A stretch of DNA of 64,000 nucleotides from Streptomyces noursei. Lineage in GTDB: Bacteria; Actinomycetota; Actinomycetes; Streptomycetales; Streptomycetaceae. The position numbers and the translations under genes are program-made. The notes under the pieces are model-generated. The model saw only the letters and a program-made list of their open reading frames with translations. It did not search any database and had not been told where the DNA came from. Shown in pieces: positions 31,872 through 41,449 of the stretch (the stretch's first letter is position 1; each line of letters starts with the position of its first letter). The DNA is taken from positions 226,885 to 290,884 of the forward strand of contig NZ_LWBU01000373.1 of assembly GCF_001646665.1 (NCBI RefSeq). The letters run 5' to 3'.

Positions 31872-33062
31872 TCAGCGCGCGTCGGCGACCCGGAAGCGGA
31901 TCCCGGCCCGGCCCAGCCGCTCCAGGAGCGCGTCCCCCATGGCGACCGCCGTGGTGACCTGGCCGGCGGTCGGCGGCAGTGCATCGAAGGCCAGGGACAG
32001 CGCCGATTCGGCGAGCATCTTCGCCGTCTCGTCGTAACCCGGGTCACCGCCCGACACCTCGGTGAACACCCGCCGGCCGCCGCCCTCGCCGACGAACCGC
32101 ACCGAGAACCAGCTGCGCGCCCGGCGCGCCTCGTCCGGGCCCTGCCCCGCCTCGTAACGGTCCATCAGCCACCGCCTGGCCGGCGGCACCTGCGCCAGGG
32201 CGACCAGCGCGCCCACGGCGGCCGCCCCGCCGACCGCCATCGGCAGGGTCCTCACGGCCGCGTAGTGGCGGTAGCGGAAGTCCGGCCCGTACCGCGGGAG
32301 GGCCGCCGCCGAGCGCGCGACGACGCCCGCGTCCAGAGTGGGCAGCGGGAGCGCCCACGCCCCGGTCTCCCGGCTGAAGCGCGGCGCCCCCAGCGGGGCG
32401 CGCGCCCGACGCCCCATCAGGCGCGGCTCGTGCAGCCGGCGCTCCCGGGCCGCCCGCAGCATCTGCGGGCCGCGCCCCATGGCGGTCAGCGCGGAGGCGA
32501 ACGTCCCGCCGGAGAAGAAGGCGTTGGACCGGACGAAGCCGTCCACGGTGAGCGGTACGCCCTCCGGCAGCTGCGCCACGGTGAAGTACACGCCCAGGTC
32601 GTGCGGGACGGAGTCGAAACCGCAGGCGTGCACGATCCGCGCCCCCGTCTCCCGGGCCCGCGCGTCGTACCGCACGTACATCAGGTCCACGAACTCCGGC
32701 TCGCCGGTGAGGTCCACGTAGTCCGTGCCCGTCTCGGCGCAGGCGGCCACCAGTGGCTCGCCGTACCAGACGTAGGGCCCGACCGTGGTCGCCACGACCC
32801 GCGCGGACGCGGCGAGCTCGCGCAGGGAGCCCGCGTCCGACGCGTCGGCCGTCACCAGCGGCAGGTCGGCGCAGCGCGGGTGCTCGGCGGCCAGCCGGTC
32901 GCGCAGCGCCTCCAGCTTCTCCCGGCTGCGCCCGGCCAGCGCCCACCGGCAGGTGTCGGGCGCGTGCGCGGCGAGATAGCGGGCGGTCAGCTCCCCGACG
33001 AACCCGGTCGCCCCGAAGAGCACCACGTCGTACGCCCGTCCCGTGCCGTCCCGTGTGTCCAT
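31872..33062 (-). CDS. Saccharopine dehydrogenase-like / trans-acting enoyl reductase family
   Basis: 396 aa from ATG 33062, with GGAGGG four bases upstream. The N-terminal NAD(P)-binding fold starts YDVVLFGATGFVGELTARYL with the GxxGxxG pattern. Also seen are LAGRSREKLEALRDRLA, ARVVATTVGPYVWYGEPLVA, GTDYVDLTGEPEFVDLMY and VHACGFDSVPHDLGVYF. These match the actinobacterial membrane-associated saccharopine-dehydrogenase-like reductases, some of which are enoyl reductases for lipid biosynthesis (as in mycobacteria). A middle hydrophobic segment near 295-315 (LPMAVGGAAAVGALVALAQ) could touch the membrane. The substrate is unknown. It is divergent from the CoA-transferase operon, across 174 bases. 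Confidence 0.85.
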   Translation of the reverse strand: MDTRDGTGRAYDVVLFGATGFVGELTARYLAAHAPDTCRWALAGRSREKLEALRDRLAAEHPRCADLPLVTADASDAGSLRELAASARVVATTVGPYVWYGEPLVAACAETGTDYVDLTGEPEFVDLMYVRYDARARETGARIVHACGFDSVPHDLGVYFTVAQLPEGVPLTVDGFVRSNAFFSGGTFASALTAMGRGPQMLRAARERRLHEPRLMGRRARAPLGAPRFSRETGAWALPLPTLDAGVVARSAAALPRYGPDFRYRHYAAVRTLPMAVGGAAAVGALVALAQVPPARRWLMDRYEAGQGPDEARRARSWFSVRFVGEGGGRRVFTEVSGGDPGYDETAKMLAESALSLAFDALPPTAGQVTTAVAMGDALLERLGRAGIRFRVADAR

Positions 33063-33198
33063 CCAGCCCTCCGCCGTCCGCACCGTTGTCGGAGGCAGAG
33101 GCTAGCGTGCGGGAGGGGGCGGGCTCCGCCCCGGTGCGCCTCTGAGCGCTCGCTCGTCCACAGGGCTTGTGCGGAGTGGAACACGTTCTTAGCATCAT

Positions 33199-33211
33199 TG
33201 CTGTTACAGCA
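33199..33211 (+). promoter_or_regulatory. Palindrome upstream of the acyl-CoA operon, candidate MerR operator
   Basis: TGCTGTTACAGCA is a 6-base perfect inverted repeat around one T, ending 25 bases before the CoA-transferase ATG. It shares ATTGCTGT and TACAGCA with the palindrome upstream of the merR gene at 40445-40464, so the same regulator may bind both. Confidence 0.55.
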
Positions 33212-33236
33212 GTTGTGTCACAGTGCTGGGGGTCAA

Positions 33237-34394
33237 ATGGCAGCAACAGGCAACGGCCCGCTCGCCGGCGTTCGCGTGGTCGAGCTGGCGGGCATCGGGC
33301 CCGGCCCCTTCGCCGCCATGCTCCTGGGCGACCTAGGCGCCGACGTCGTCCGGGTGGACCGCCCCGGGGGCGCCGGACTCGGCATCGACCCCGCCCGCGA
33401 CCTCACCAACCGCAACAAGCGCTCGGTGCTCGTGGACCTCAAGGCGGACGGCGGCCCCGAGCGGGTGCTGGACCTCGCCGAGCGCGCGGACGTCCTGATC
33501 GAGGGGTACCGCCCCGGAGTCGCCGAGCGGCTCGGCATCGGCCCCGCACCCTGCCTCGCCCGCAATCCGAAGCTCGTCTACGGACGGATGACCGGCTGGG
33601 GCCAGGACGGCCCGCTCGCCCCGCGCGCCGGGCACGACATCGCGTACATCGCCGTCACCGGCACCCTCTCCATGATCGGCAAGGCGGACGAGCCGCCGGC
33701 CGTGCCCGCCAACCTCCTCGGCGACTACGCGGGCGGCTCGCTCTACCTGGTCGTCGGCGTCCTCGCGGCACTGCACCACGCACGCCAGGAGGGCGGCAGC
33801 GGGCAGGTCGTCGACGCGGCGATCACCGACGGCGCCGCGCACCTCTCCACGATGATCCACGGCATGATGGCCGCCGGCGGCTGGCAGGACCGCCGCGGCG
33901 CCAACCTCCTGGACGGCGGCTGCCCCTTCTACGGCACCTACGAGACCGCCGACGGCCGGCACATGGCGGTGGGCGCCCTGGAGGAGCGGTTCTACGACAC
34001 GTTCACCGACCTGCTCGGCATCCGGGACACCGCCCCCGCCCGCGAGGACGCCGACCGCTGGGGCGAGCTGCGCGACGTCGTCGCCGCCCGCTTCAAGGAG
34101 CGCACCCGCGCCGAGTGGACGGCCGTCTTCGAAGGGTCCGACGCCTGTGTCGCCCCCGTCCTGTCCCTCCGCGAGGCGCCCCTGCACCCGCACCTCGCCA
34201 CCCGCTCCACCTTCACCGACCACGGCGGGATCACCCAGCCGGCCCCCGCGCCCCGCTTCTCCGCGACCCCCGGCTCGGTGACCCGCCCGCCGGCCCTGCC
34301 GGGCGCCGACACCGACGAGGTCGCCCACGACTGGGGCGTGCCCAGCCTCCGGACCGACGACGTCCGCACCGACAACGACAGGGGGACCCGGTGA
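33237..34394 (+). CDS. CaiB/BaiF-family CoA transferase or alpha-methylacyl-CoA racemase
   Basis: 385 aa. Family III CoA-transferase fold: LAGVRVVELAGIGPGPFAAM, LLGDLGADVVRVDRPGGAGL, RNKRSVLVDLKADGG, VLIEGYRPGVAERLG and YGRMTGWGQDGPLAPRAGHD with IAYIAVTG, including the Asp expected at the active site. The GIGPGPFAAMLLGDLGADVV and AGHDIAYIA wording favours alpha-methylacyl-CoA racemase, which inverts 2-methylacyl-CoA before beta-oxidation, over a true transferase. ATG 33237 has GGGGG eight bases upstream. Its stop overlaps the GTG of the acyl-CoA dehydrogenase gene, making it the first gene of the operon. Confidence 0.9.
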   Translation: MAATGNGPLAGVRVVELAGIGPGPFAAMLLGDLGADVVRVDRPGGAGLGIDPARDLTNRNKRSVLVDLKADGGPERVLDLAERADVLIEGYRPGVAERLGIGPAPCLARNPKLVYGRMTGWGQDGPLAPRAGHDIAYIAVTGTLSMIGKADEPPAVPANLLGDYAGGSLYLVVGVLAALHHARQEGGSGQVVDAAITDGAAHLSTMIHGMMAAGGWQDRRGANLLDGGCPFYGTYETADGRHMAVGALEERFYDTFTDLLGIRDTAPAREDADRWGELRDVVAARFKERTRAEWTAVFEGSDACVAPVLSLREAPLHPHLATRSTFTDHGGITQPAPAPRFSATPGSVTRPPALPGADTDEVAHDWGVPSLRTDDVRTDNDRGTR

Positions 34395-35533
34395 AGCGCC
34401 GGATCTTCGAGCCCGAGCACGACGCCTTCCGCGAGACCGTCCGCACCTTCCTCGCCAAGGAGGTCGTACCGCACTACGCGCAGTGGGAGAAGGACGGCAT
34501 CGTCCCGCGCGAGGCCTGGCGTGCCGCCGGCCGCCAGGGCCTGCTCGGCATCGCCGTCCCCGAGGAGTACGGGGGCGGGGGCGACGACGACTTCCGCCAC
34601 AGCGCCGTCCTCGCCGAGGAGTTCACCCGCGCCGGCGCACCCGGGCTGGCGGTCGGCCTCCACAACGACATCATCGGCCCCTACCTCACCTCGCTCTCCA
34701 CCGACGAGCAGAAGCGGCGCTGGCTCCCCGGCTTCTGCACCGGAGAGACCATCACCGCCATCGCCATGACCGAACCCGGCGCCGGCTCCGACCTCCAGGG
34801 CATCCGCACCACCGCCGAGGACCGGGGCGACCACTGGCTGCTCAACGGCTCCAAGACGTTCATCTCCAACGGCATCCTGGCCGACCTGGTGATCGTCGTC
34901 GCGAAGACCACCCCGGAGGGCGGCGCCCACGGCCTCTCCCTCCTGGTCGTCGAACGCGGCGCGGAGGGCTTCGAGCGGGGCCGCAACCTCGACAAGATCG
35001 GCCAGAAGGCCCAGGACACCGCCGAGCTGTTCTTCCACGACGTGCGCGTGCCCAAGGAGAACCTGCTCGGCGAGCTGAACGGCGCGTTCCTCCACCTGAT
35101 GACCAACCTCGCCCAGGAGCGGCTGAACATCGCCGTCGCCGGCATCGCCGCCGCCGAGCACCTGCTGGAGATCACCACGGCGTACGTCAAGGAGCGCGAG
35201 GCGTTCGGGCGGCCGCTCGCCCGGCTCCAGCACATCCGCTTCGAAATCGCGGAGATGGCCACCGAATGCGCGGTCACACGCGAATTCGTGGACCGCTGCA
35301 TCGTCGAGCACTCCGACGGAGGGCTGGACGCCGTGCACGCCTCCATGGCCAAGTGGTGGGCCACCGAACTGCAGAAGCGCGTCGCCGACCGCTGCCTGCA
35401 GCTCCACGGCGGCTACGGCTACATGGCCGAATACCCGGTCGCCAAAGCGTTCACCGACGGCCGGATCCAGACCATCTACGGCGGCACGACCGAAATCATG
35501 AAGGAAATCATCGGCCGTTCCCTGCTCGGCTGA
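34391..35533 (+). CDS. Acyl-CoA dehydrogenase
   Basis: 380 aa from a GTG overlapping the previous TGA. FAD-dependent first oxidation of beta-oxidation. The N-terminal helical domain starts FEPEHDAFRETVRTFLAKEV. The middle beta domain contains AMTEPGAGSDLQGIRTTAED and WLLNGSKTFISNGILADLVI. The C-terminal helical domain has EREAFGRPLARLQHIRFEIA and LQLHGGYGYMAEYPVAKAFT, ending in IYGGTTEIMKEIIGRSLLG, where the Glu of TTEIMKE is the usual catalytic base. It resembles long- or branched-chain acyl-CoA dehydrogenases. It is the second gene of the operon; the thiolase follows after 24 bases. Confidence 0.95.
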   Translation: MKRRIFEPEHDAFRETVRTFLAKEVVPHYAQWEKDGIVPREAWRAAGRQGLLGIAVPEEYGGGGDDDFRHSAVLAEEFTRAGAPGLAVGLHNDIIGPYLTSLSTDEQKRRWLPGFCTGETITAIAMTEPGAGSDLQGIRTTAEDRGDHWLLNGSKTFISNGILADLVIVVAKTTPEGGAHGLSLLVVERGAEGFERGRNLDKIGQKAQDTAELFFHDVRVPKENLLGELNGAFLHLMTNLAQERLNIAVAGIAAAEHLLEITTAYVKEREAFGRPLARLQHIRFEIAEMATECAVTREFVDRCIVEHSDGGLDAVHASMAKWWATELQKRVADRCLQLHGGYGYMAEYPVAKAFTDGRIQTIYGGTTEIMKEIIGRSLLG

Positions 35534-35557
35534 CCCCACCCCCGAAAGGCTTGACCA

Positions 35558-36772
<1,215 letters not shown>

Positions 36773-36814
36773 CCCCCGTCCTTTCCCGTACGGCCTTACG
36801 GAGCAGCCAGAACC

Positions 36815-38989
36815 ATGAGCGAGTCCACCACCATCCGCTGGGAACAGGACGAGACCGGCGTCGTCACCCTCGTCCTCGACGATCCCGACCAGTCCGCGAA
36901 CACCATGAACCAGGCCTTCCGGACCTCCATCGCGGCCGTCGCCGACCGCGCCGAGGCCGAGAAGGACTCCATCCGCGGCTTCATCTACACCTCCGCCAAG
37001 AAGACCTTCTTCGCCGGCGGCGACCTCAAGGACATGATGAAGGCCGGCCCGTCCGACGCCCGGCGCATCTTCGAGGCCGGCATGGAGATGAAGCGCGCCC
37101 TGCGCCGCATCGAGACCCTCGGCAAGCCGGTCGTCGCCGCCCTCAACGGCGCCGCACTGGGCGGCGGTTACGAGATCGCCCTCGCCTCCCACTACCGGAT
37201 CGCCCTCGACGCGCCCGGCTCCAGGATCGGCCTTCCCGAGGTGACCCTCGGCCTCCTCCCCGGCGGCGGCGGTGTCGTCCGCACCGTGCGCCTGATGGGC
37301 ATCGCCGACGCGCTGCTCAAGGTGCTCCTCCAGGGCACGCAGTACACGCCGCGGCGGGCCCTGGAGAACGGCCTGGTCCACGAAGTGGCCACGTCCCGGG
37401 ACGAGATGATCGCCAAGGCGCGGGCCTTCATCGACGCCCACCCGGAGTCCCGGCAGCCATGGGACGCCCCCGGCCACAAGATCCCCGGCGGCACCCCGGC
37501 GCACCCCAAGTTCGCCGCGAACCTGCCCGCCTTCCCGGCCAACCTGAAGAAGCAGATCAACGGCGCGCCCTACCCGGCACCCCGCAACATCCTCGCGGCC
37601 GCCGTCGAGGGCTCCCAGGTCGACTTCGAGACCGCGCTCACCATCGAGTCGCGGTACTTCACCGAGCTGGTCACCGGACAGACCGCCAAGAACATGATCC
37701 AGGCGTTCTTCTTCGACCTCCAGGCGGTCAACTCCGGCGCCAGCCGCCCCCGGGGCGTCGAACCGCGCAAGGTCCGCAAGGTCGCGGTCCTCGGTGCCGG
37801 CATGATGGGCGCGGGCATCGCGTACTCCTGTGCCAAGGCCGGCATCGACGTCGTCCTGAAGGACGTGTCGGCCGAGGCGGCCCTGAAGGGCAAGGAGTAC
37901 TCCGTCAAGCTCCTCGACAAGGCGCTGTCCCGGGGCCGGACGACGGAGGCGAAGCGCGACGAGGTGCTGGCCCGCATCACCCCGACCGCCGACCCGGCGG
38001 ACCTGGCGGGCTGCGACGCCGTCATCGAGGCCGTCTTCGAGGACACGGCACTCAAGCACAAGGTGTTCCAGGAGATCCAGGAGATCGTCGAGCCCGACGC
38101 GCTGCTGTGCTCCAACACCTCCACCCTGCCGATCACCCTCCTGGCGGAGGGCGTCGAGCGCCCGGCCGACTTCGTCGGCCTCCACTTCTTCTCGCCGGTC
38201 GACAAGATGCCGCTCGTGGAGATCATCAGGGGCGAGCGGTCCGGCGACGAGGCCCTCGCGCGCGCCTTCGACCTGGTACGCCAGATCAACAAGACGCCGA
38301 TCGTCGTCAACGACTCGCGCGGCTTCTTCACCTCGCGCGTCATCGGCCGCTTCATCAACGAGGGCGTGGCGATGGTCGGCGAGGGCGTCGAGCCCGCGTC
38401 CGTCGAGCAGGCGGCGGCACAGGCCGGCTACCCGGCGAAGGTGCTGTCGCTCATGGACGAGCTGACCCTCACCCTCCCGCGCAAGATCCGCAACGAGACG
38501 CGGCGCGCCGTCGAGGAGGCGGGCGGCTCCTGGCAGGAGCACCCCGCGGACGCGGTGATCGACCGGCTGGTCGACGAGTTCGGCCGTACCGGCCGCAGCG
38601 GTGGCGCCGGCTTCTACGACTACGACGAGAACGGCACGCGGCAGGGCCTGTGGCCGGGGCTGCGCGAGCACTTCGGCGGAGCCGGCGGCGCGGCCGTCCC
38701 CTTCGAGGACATGAAGGAGCGGATGCTCTTCTCGGAGGCGCTGGACACCGTCCGCTGCCTGGAGGAGGGCGTGCTGACCTCCGTGGCCGACGCCAACCTC
38801 GGGTCGGTCATGGGCATCGGCTTCCCCGCCTGGACCGGGGGTGTGCTCCAGTACATCAACGGCTACGAGGGCGGGCTGCCCGGCTTCGTGGCACGCGCGC
38901 ACGAGCTGGCCGAGCGGTACGGGGACCGGTTCCTGCCCCCGGCGCTGCTGGTGGAGAAGGCCGGGCGGGGCGAGACGTTCAGGGACTGA
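36815..38989 (+). CDS. FadJ/FadB-type enoyl-CoA hydratase / 3-hydroxyacyl-CoA dehydrogenase fusion
   Basis: 724 aa bifunctional beta-oxidation enzyme. The N-terminal crotonase domain (1-300) shows FIYTSAKKTFFAGGDLKDMM (oxyanion-hole region), ALNGAALGGGYEIALASHYR and GLPEVTLGLLPGGGGVVRTV, with Glu residues placed for hydratase activity. The dehydrogenase half begins at about 322 with KVAVLGAGMMGAGIAYSCAK (GxGxxG). DAVIEAVFEDTALKHKVFQE, LCSNTSTLPITLLAE, VGLHFFSPVDKMPLVEIIRG and VNDSRGFFTSRVIGRFINEG follow, with His-Glu catalytic residues. The C-terminal domain ends around ALLVEKAGRGETFRD. The last gene of the operon; its final 11 bases overlap the convergent gene. Confidence 0.95.
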   Translation: MSESTTIRWEQDETGVVTLVLDDPDQSANTMNQAFRTSIAAVADRAEAEKDSIRGFIYTSAKKTFFAGGDLKDMMKAGPSDARRIFEAGMEMKRALRRIETLGKPVVAALNGAALGGGYEIALASHYRIALDAPGSRIGLPEVTLGLLPGGGGVVRTVRLMGIADALLKVLLQGTQYTPRRALENGLVHEVATSRDEMIAKARAFIDAHPESRQPWDAPGHKIPGGTPAHPKFAANLPAFPANLKKQINGAPYPAPRNILAAAVEGSQVDFETALTIESRYFTELVTGQTAKNMIQAFFFDLQAVNSGASRPRGVEPRKVRKVAVLGAGMMGAGIAYSCAKAGIDVVLKDVSAEAALKGKEYSVKLLDKALSRGRTTEAKRDEVLARITPTADPADLAGCDAVIEAVFEDTALKHKVFQEIQEIVEPDALLCSNTSTLPITLLAEGVERPADFVGLHFFSPVDKMPLVEIIRGERSGDEALARAFDLVRQINKTPIVVNDSRGFFTSRVIGRFINEGVAMVGEGVEPASVEQAAAQAGYPAKVLSLMDELTLTLPRKIRNETRRAVEEAGGSWQEHPADAVIDRLVDEFGRTGRSGGAGFYDYDENGTRQGLWPGLREHFGGAGGAAVPFEDMKERMLFSEALDTVRCLEEGVLTSVADANLGSVMGIGFPAWTGGVLQYINGYEGGLPGFVARAHELAERYGDRFLPPALLVEKAGRGETFRD

Positions 38990-39623
38990 CGTCCCCGCCG
39001 GGGCGGCCGTCCGGGTCCACCGGACGGTCCTCCCGGTGCCGCCCCAGCGCCCGGCCGTAGCGGCGGGACACCTCCGGCATCAGGGAGGTGCCCTCCGCCG
39101 GGCGGTCGAGGCCGAACACGTACCCGGGGAAGTCCAGGTCCCGTTGCACCGCCCAGATCTCCCCGTGGTCCTCCGGGGGGAACAGCCGTGCCGGGTCGCC
39201 CACGGCGACCCAGCCGATCGGCACCGTCGTGTCCTCGGCCAGCACCGTCCTCAGGTGGACGACGCCGTTGACCCGGACCTCGGACCGGGCGCCGAGGCGC
39301 GCGCCGTTGAAGACCCGCGTGCCGGTGGCGAGGAAGACGTCGTCCGCCGCCTCGCAGCCGACGAGGTACGCGCCCGGGCCCACGAGGACGTGCCTCCCGA
39401 GCCGCAGCGGGTCCTGCCGCGTGCCGCGCAGCACCGCGTTCTCCATCACGACGCAGCCCTCGCCCAGTTCCACGGGGCCGCCCTCGGCGGTCAGGACCGC
39501 GCCGAACAGGACCCGGCAGCCGGGCCCGACCCGTACGTCACCGCAGAGCGTGGCGTTGGGCGCCACGTAGGCGTCCGGATCGACGGTGGGCGCGTGCCCC
39601 TGGTGCTCGAACAGCATGGCCAT
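38979..39623 (-). CDS. Gamma-carbonic-anhydrase-like hexapeptide-repeat protein
   Basis: 214 aa from ATG 39623 (a second ATG lies six bases later). A left-handed beta-helix is shown by hexapeptide repeats: APNATLCGDVRVGPGCRVLF, GAVLTAEGGPVELGEGCVVM, ENAVLRGTRQDPLRLGRHVL, VGPGAYLVGCEAADDVFLAT and GTRVFNGARLGARSEVRVNG. Possible zinc-binding His residues (GRHVL and VVHLRT) are present, but the canonical gamma-CA His set is not fully aligned by eye, so catalysis is unsure; related proteins include PaaY-type thioesterases. The C-terminal part is helical (EIWAVQRDLDFPGYVFGLD). Close to merR (44 bases) and on the same strand, possibly one transcript. Confidence 0.85.
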   Translation of the reverse strand: MAMLFEHQGHAPTVDPDAYVAPNATLCGDVRVGPGCRVLFGAVLTAEGGPVELGEGCVVMENAVLRGTRQDPLRLGRHVLVGPGAYLVGCEAADDVFLATGTRVFNGARLGARSEVRVNGVVHLRTVLAEDTTVPIGWVAVGDPARLFPPEDHGEIWAVQRDLDFPGYVFGLDRPAEGTSLMPEVSRRYGRALGRHREDRPVDPDGRPGGDVSP

Positions 39624-39667
39624 GACCGCATCGTGCCACCCCGCGGTGTCCCACGCCCGCGAGCCGG

Positions 39668-40411
39668 TCACTCGGCCCGGAAGGCGGCCCCCAGTTCCTC
39701 CTTCAAAGACCGCTGGAACGCGGTGACGAGTGCCTGCACCACCAGCGGCTGCATATGGGCGGACAGCGACTTCATCGCGGCCACGTGCTCCGGGTCCGAC
39801 TCGCGCTCCCGGTACGGCCCCCACACCTCGTCCCGGAACAGCCGGGTGAGCTCCTGTGCCGCCGACCGGGTGTGCTCCACCAGGACCGTGCGGGACGCCA
39901 GGATGGTCTCGTGCGCGATCGGCACGTCCAGCAGCCGCACCCCCAGCCGCAACAGGCCCGGGTCGACCCGGAAGGTGCCGTCAGCGTCCGTGCGGGCCAG
40001 CACGTCCATCGCGGCCAGCCGGTCGAGGTCCTCCTCGCCCAGCGCACGGCCGGCCCGCCGCTCCAGCTCCGCCCGGGACATCTCCTCCGGCGCGTCCGGC
40101 GCCCAGGTCGCCACCAGCGCCCGGTGGATGGCCAGATCGTGGGCACTCAGGTCGGGCGGCAGCTGCTCCAGGTACCGTTCGATCGCGGCGAGCGTCATGC
40201 CCTGGTGCTGGAGCTCCTCGATGAGCGCCAGCCGGGCGAGGTGCTCGGCCCCGTAGTGCCCCACCCTCCGCGGCCCGATCACCGGCGGCGGAAGCAGCCC
40301 GCGGGTGCCGTAGAACCGGATCGTACGCACGGTCACACCCGCCCGGGCGGCCAGCTCGTCGACGGTCAACGTCGCCTGCGACTCCTCGGTCCCGATCGCC
40401 TCGGTCGCCAT
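39668..40411 (-). CDS. MerR-family transcriptional regulator
   Basis: 247 aa from ATG 40411 with GTGAGG five bases upstream. The winged helix-turn-helix is LTVDELAARAGVTVRTIRFY followed by GTRGLLPPPVIGPRRVGHYG, as in MerR proteins. A dimerisation helix (HLARLALIEELQHQGMTLAA and IERYLEQLPP) follows. The C-terminal effector domain (about 100-247) is mostly helical with no Cys metal site, so it probably senses a small molecule such as an acyl-CoA. It faces the acyl-CoA operon tail-on and sits behind a promoter whose 19-base spacer holds a 20-base palindrome. A related palindrome lies before the CoA-transferase gene, so it probably controls both. Confidence 0.92.
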   Translation of the reverse strand: MATEAIGTEESQATLTVDELAARAGVTVRTIRFYGTRGLLPPPVIGPRRVGHYGAEHLARLALIEELQHQGMTLAAIERYLEQLPPDLSAHDLAIHRALVATWAPDAPEEMSRAELERRAGRALGEEDLDRLAAMDVLARTDADGTFRVDPGLLRLGVRLLDVPIAHETILASRTVLVEHTRSAAQELTRLFRDEVWGPYRERESDPEHVAAMKSLSAHMQPLVVQALVTAFQRSLKEELGAAFRAE

Positions 40412-40439
40412 GCGGGCCTCACTTCCGACGGGTGTGCTG

Positions 40440-40470
40440 ATTATGTACAACAGTATTGCTGTACCACCAA
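40440..40470 (-). promoter_or_regulatory. MerR-type promoter with palindromic operator in a 19-bp spacer
   Basis: On the minus strand TTGGTG (40465-40470) and CATAAT (40440-40445) are 19 bases apart, the long spacing typical of MerR-activated promoters. The spacer is filled by the near-perfect palindrome GTACAACAGTATTGCTGTAC (40445-40464 on the plus strand). The merR start is at 40411. Confidence 0.65.
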
Positions 40471-40606
40471 CGCTGTGAAAGCCACGGACGGCGAGCCACC
40501 GCCGCGGAAGGTCGGCGGACGGCCGCCGTCGGGCCGACCACCCGCAGGACGCGCCGGCCGCGCAAACCCGTTGCCCGGCGGGGTGCCGGGCTGGTGGGGT
40601 GGCGGG

Positions 40607-41449
40607 ATGGAACACCGGACGCTACTGGCGCTGTTCGACCGGCAGACGCGGCGCGACGCCCGGCCCGACGGGCCGGAATACGAGGTGGAGCGGGTGGGGG
40701 ACGTCGTCCGGCAGACCGGACCCGCCCACGGATGGAACGGCGTGCTGTGGTCGGACCTCGACGAGGCGCGGGCCGGGGACGCGATCGCCCGGCAGGTGCG
40801 CCACTTCACCGCGCTGGGACGGTCCTTCGAGTGGAAGCTGTACGCCCACGACGGCCCCGCCGACCTCGGCGAGCGGCTGCGCGGAGCCGGCTTCGTGCCC
40901 GAGCCGGAGGAGGCCCTGATGGTCGCCGGGGCCACCGGGGTGGCCGGCCTCCAGGCCGCCGGCGGCGGCGAGAGCGGCGGGAGCGGCGGGAGCGGAAGCG
41001 GCGGTGGGAGGGCTGCCGTCAGCGTCCCCGAGGGCATCCGGGTCCGGCCCGTGACGGACGGGGCCGGGGTGGAGCTGGTGGCGGAGGTCCACGAGCGGGC
41101 GTTCGGCGCCGACGGGACGCACCTGCGGCGCCGTCTGCTGGAGCAACTGACCGAGCGGCCCCACACCGTGGCCGCCTTCGTCGCCATGGCGGGCGACCGG
41201 CCGGTGGGCTCGGCGCGCCTGGAGCTGCCGCCCGGTACCGTCTTCGCCGGCCTGTGGGGCGGCGGCACCGTACCGGAGTGGCGGGGCCGGGGCGTCTACC
41301 GCGCCCTGGTCGCCCACCGCGCCCGGGTCGCGGCCGCACGCGGCTACCGGTACCTCCAGGTCGACGCCTCCGACCGGAGCCGCCCCGTCCTTAGGCGGCT
41401 CGGGTTCACGCGGCTGTCCAGCACGACGCCGTACGTCTACGAGCCCTGA
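40607..41449 (+). CDS. GNAT-family N-acetyltransferase with Gly/Ser linker
   Basis: 280 aa from ATG 40607; the long open frame before it is shadow of merR. The N-terminal half (1-110) reads like a degenerate GNAT or partner domain (GVLWSDLDEARAGDAIARQV, FEWKLYAHDGPADLGERLRG). A flexible linker of Gly and Ser (GGGESGGSGGSGSGGG, about 125-140) leads to a complete acetyltransferase domain: VRPVTDGAGVELVAEVHERA, VAAFVAMAGDRPVGSARLEL, the acetyl-CoA loop GGGTVPEWRGRGVYRALVAH and RGYRYLQVDASDRSRPVLRR ending LGFTRLSST. The acceptor is unknown. The last 13 bases overlap the convergent metal transporter gene. Confidence 0.88.
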   Translation: MEHRTLLALFDRQTRRDARPDGPEYEVERVGDVVRQTGPAHGWNGVLWSDLDEARAGDAIARQVRHFTALGRSFEWKLYAHDGPADLGERLRGAGFVPEPEEALMVAGATGVAGLQAAGGGESGGSGGSGSGGGRAAVSVPEGIRVRPVTDGAGVELVAEVHERAFGADGTHLRRRLLEQLTERPHTVAAFVAMAGDRPVGSARLELPPGTVFAGLWGGGTVPEWRGRGVYRALVAHRARVAAARGYRYLQVDASDRSRPVLRRLGFTRLSSTTPYVYEP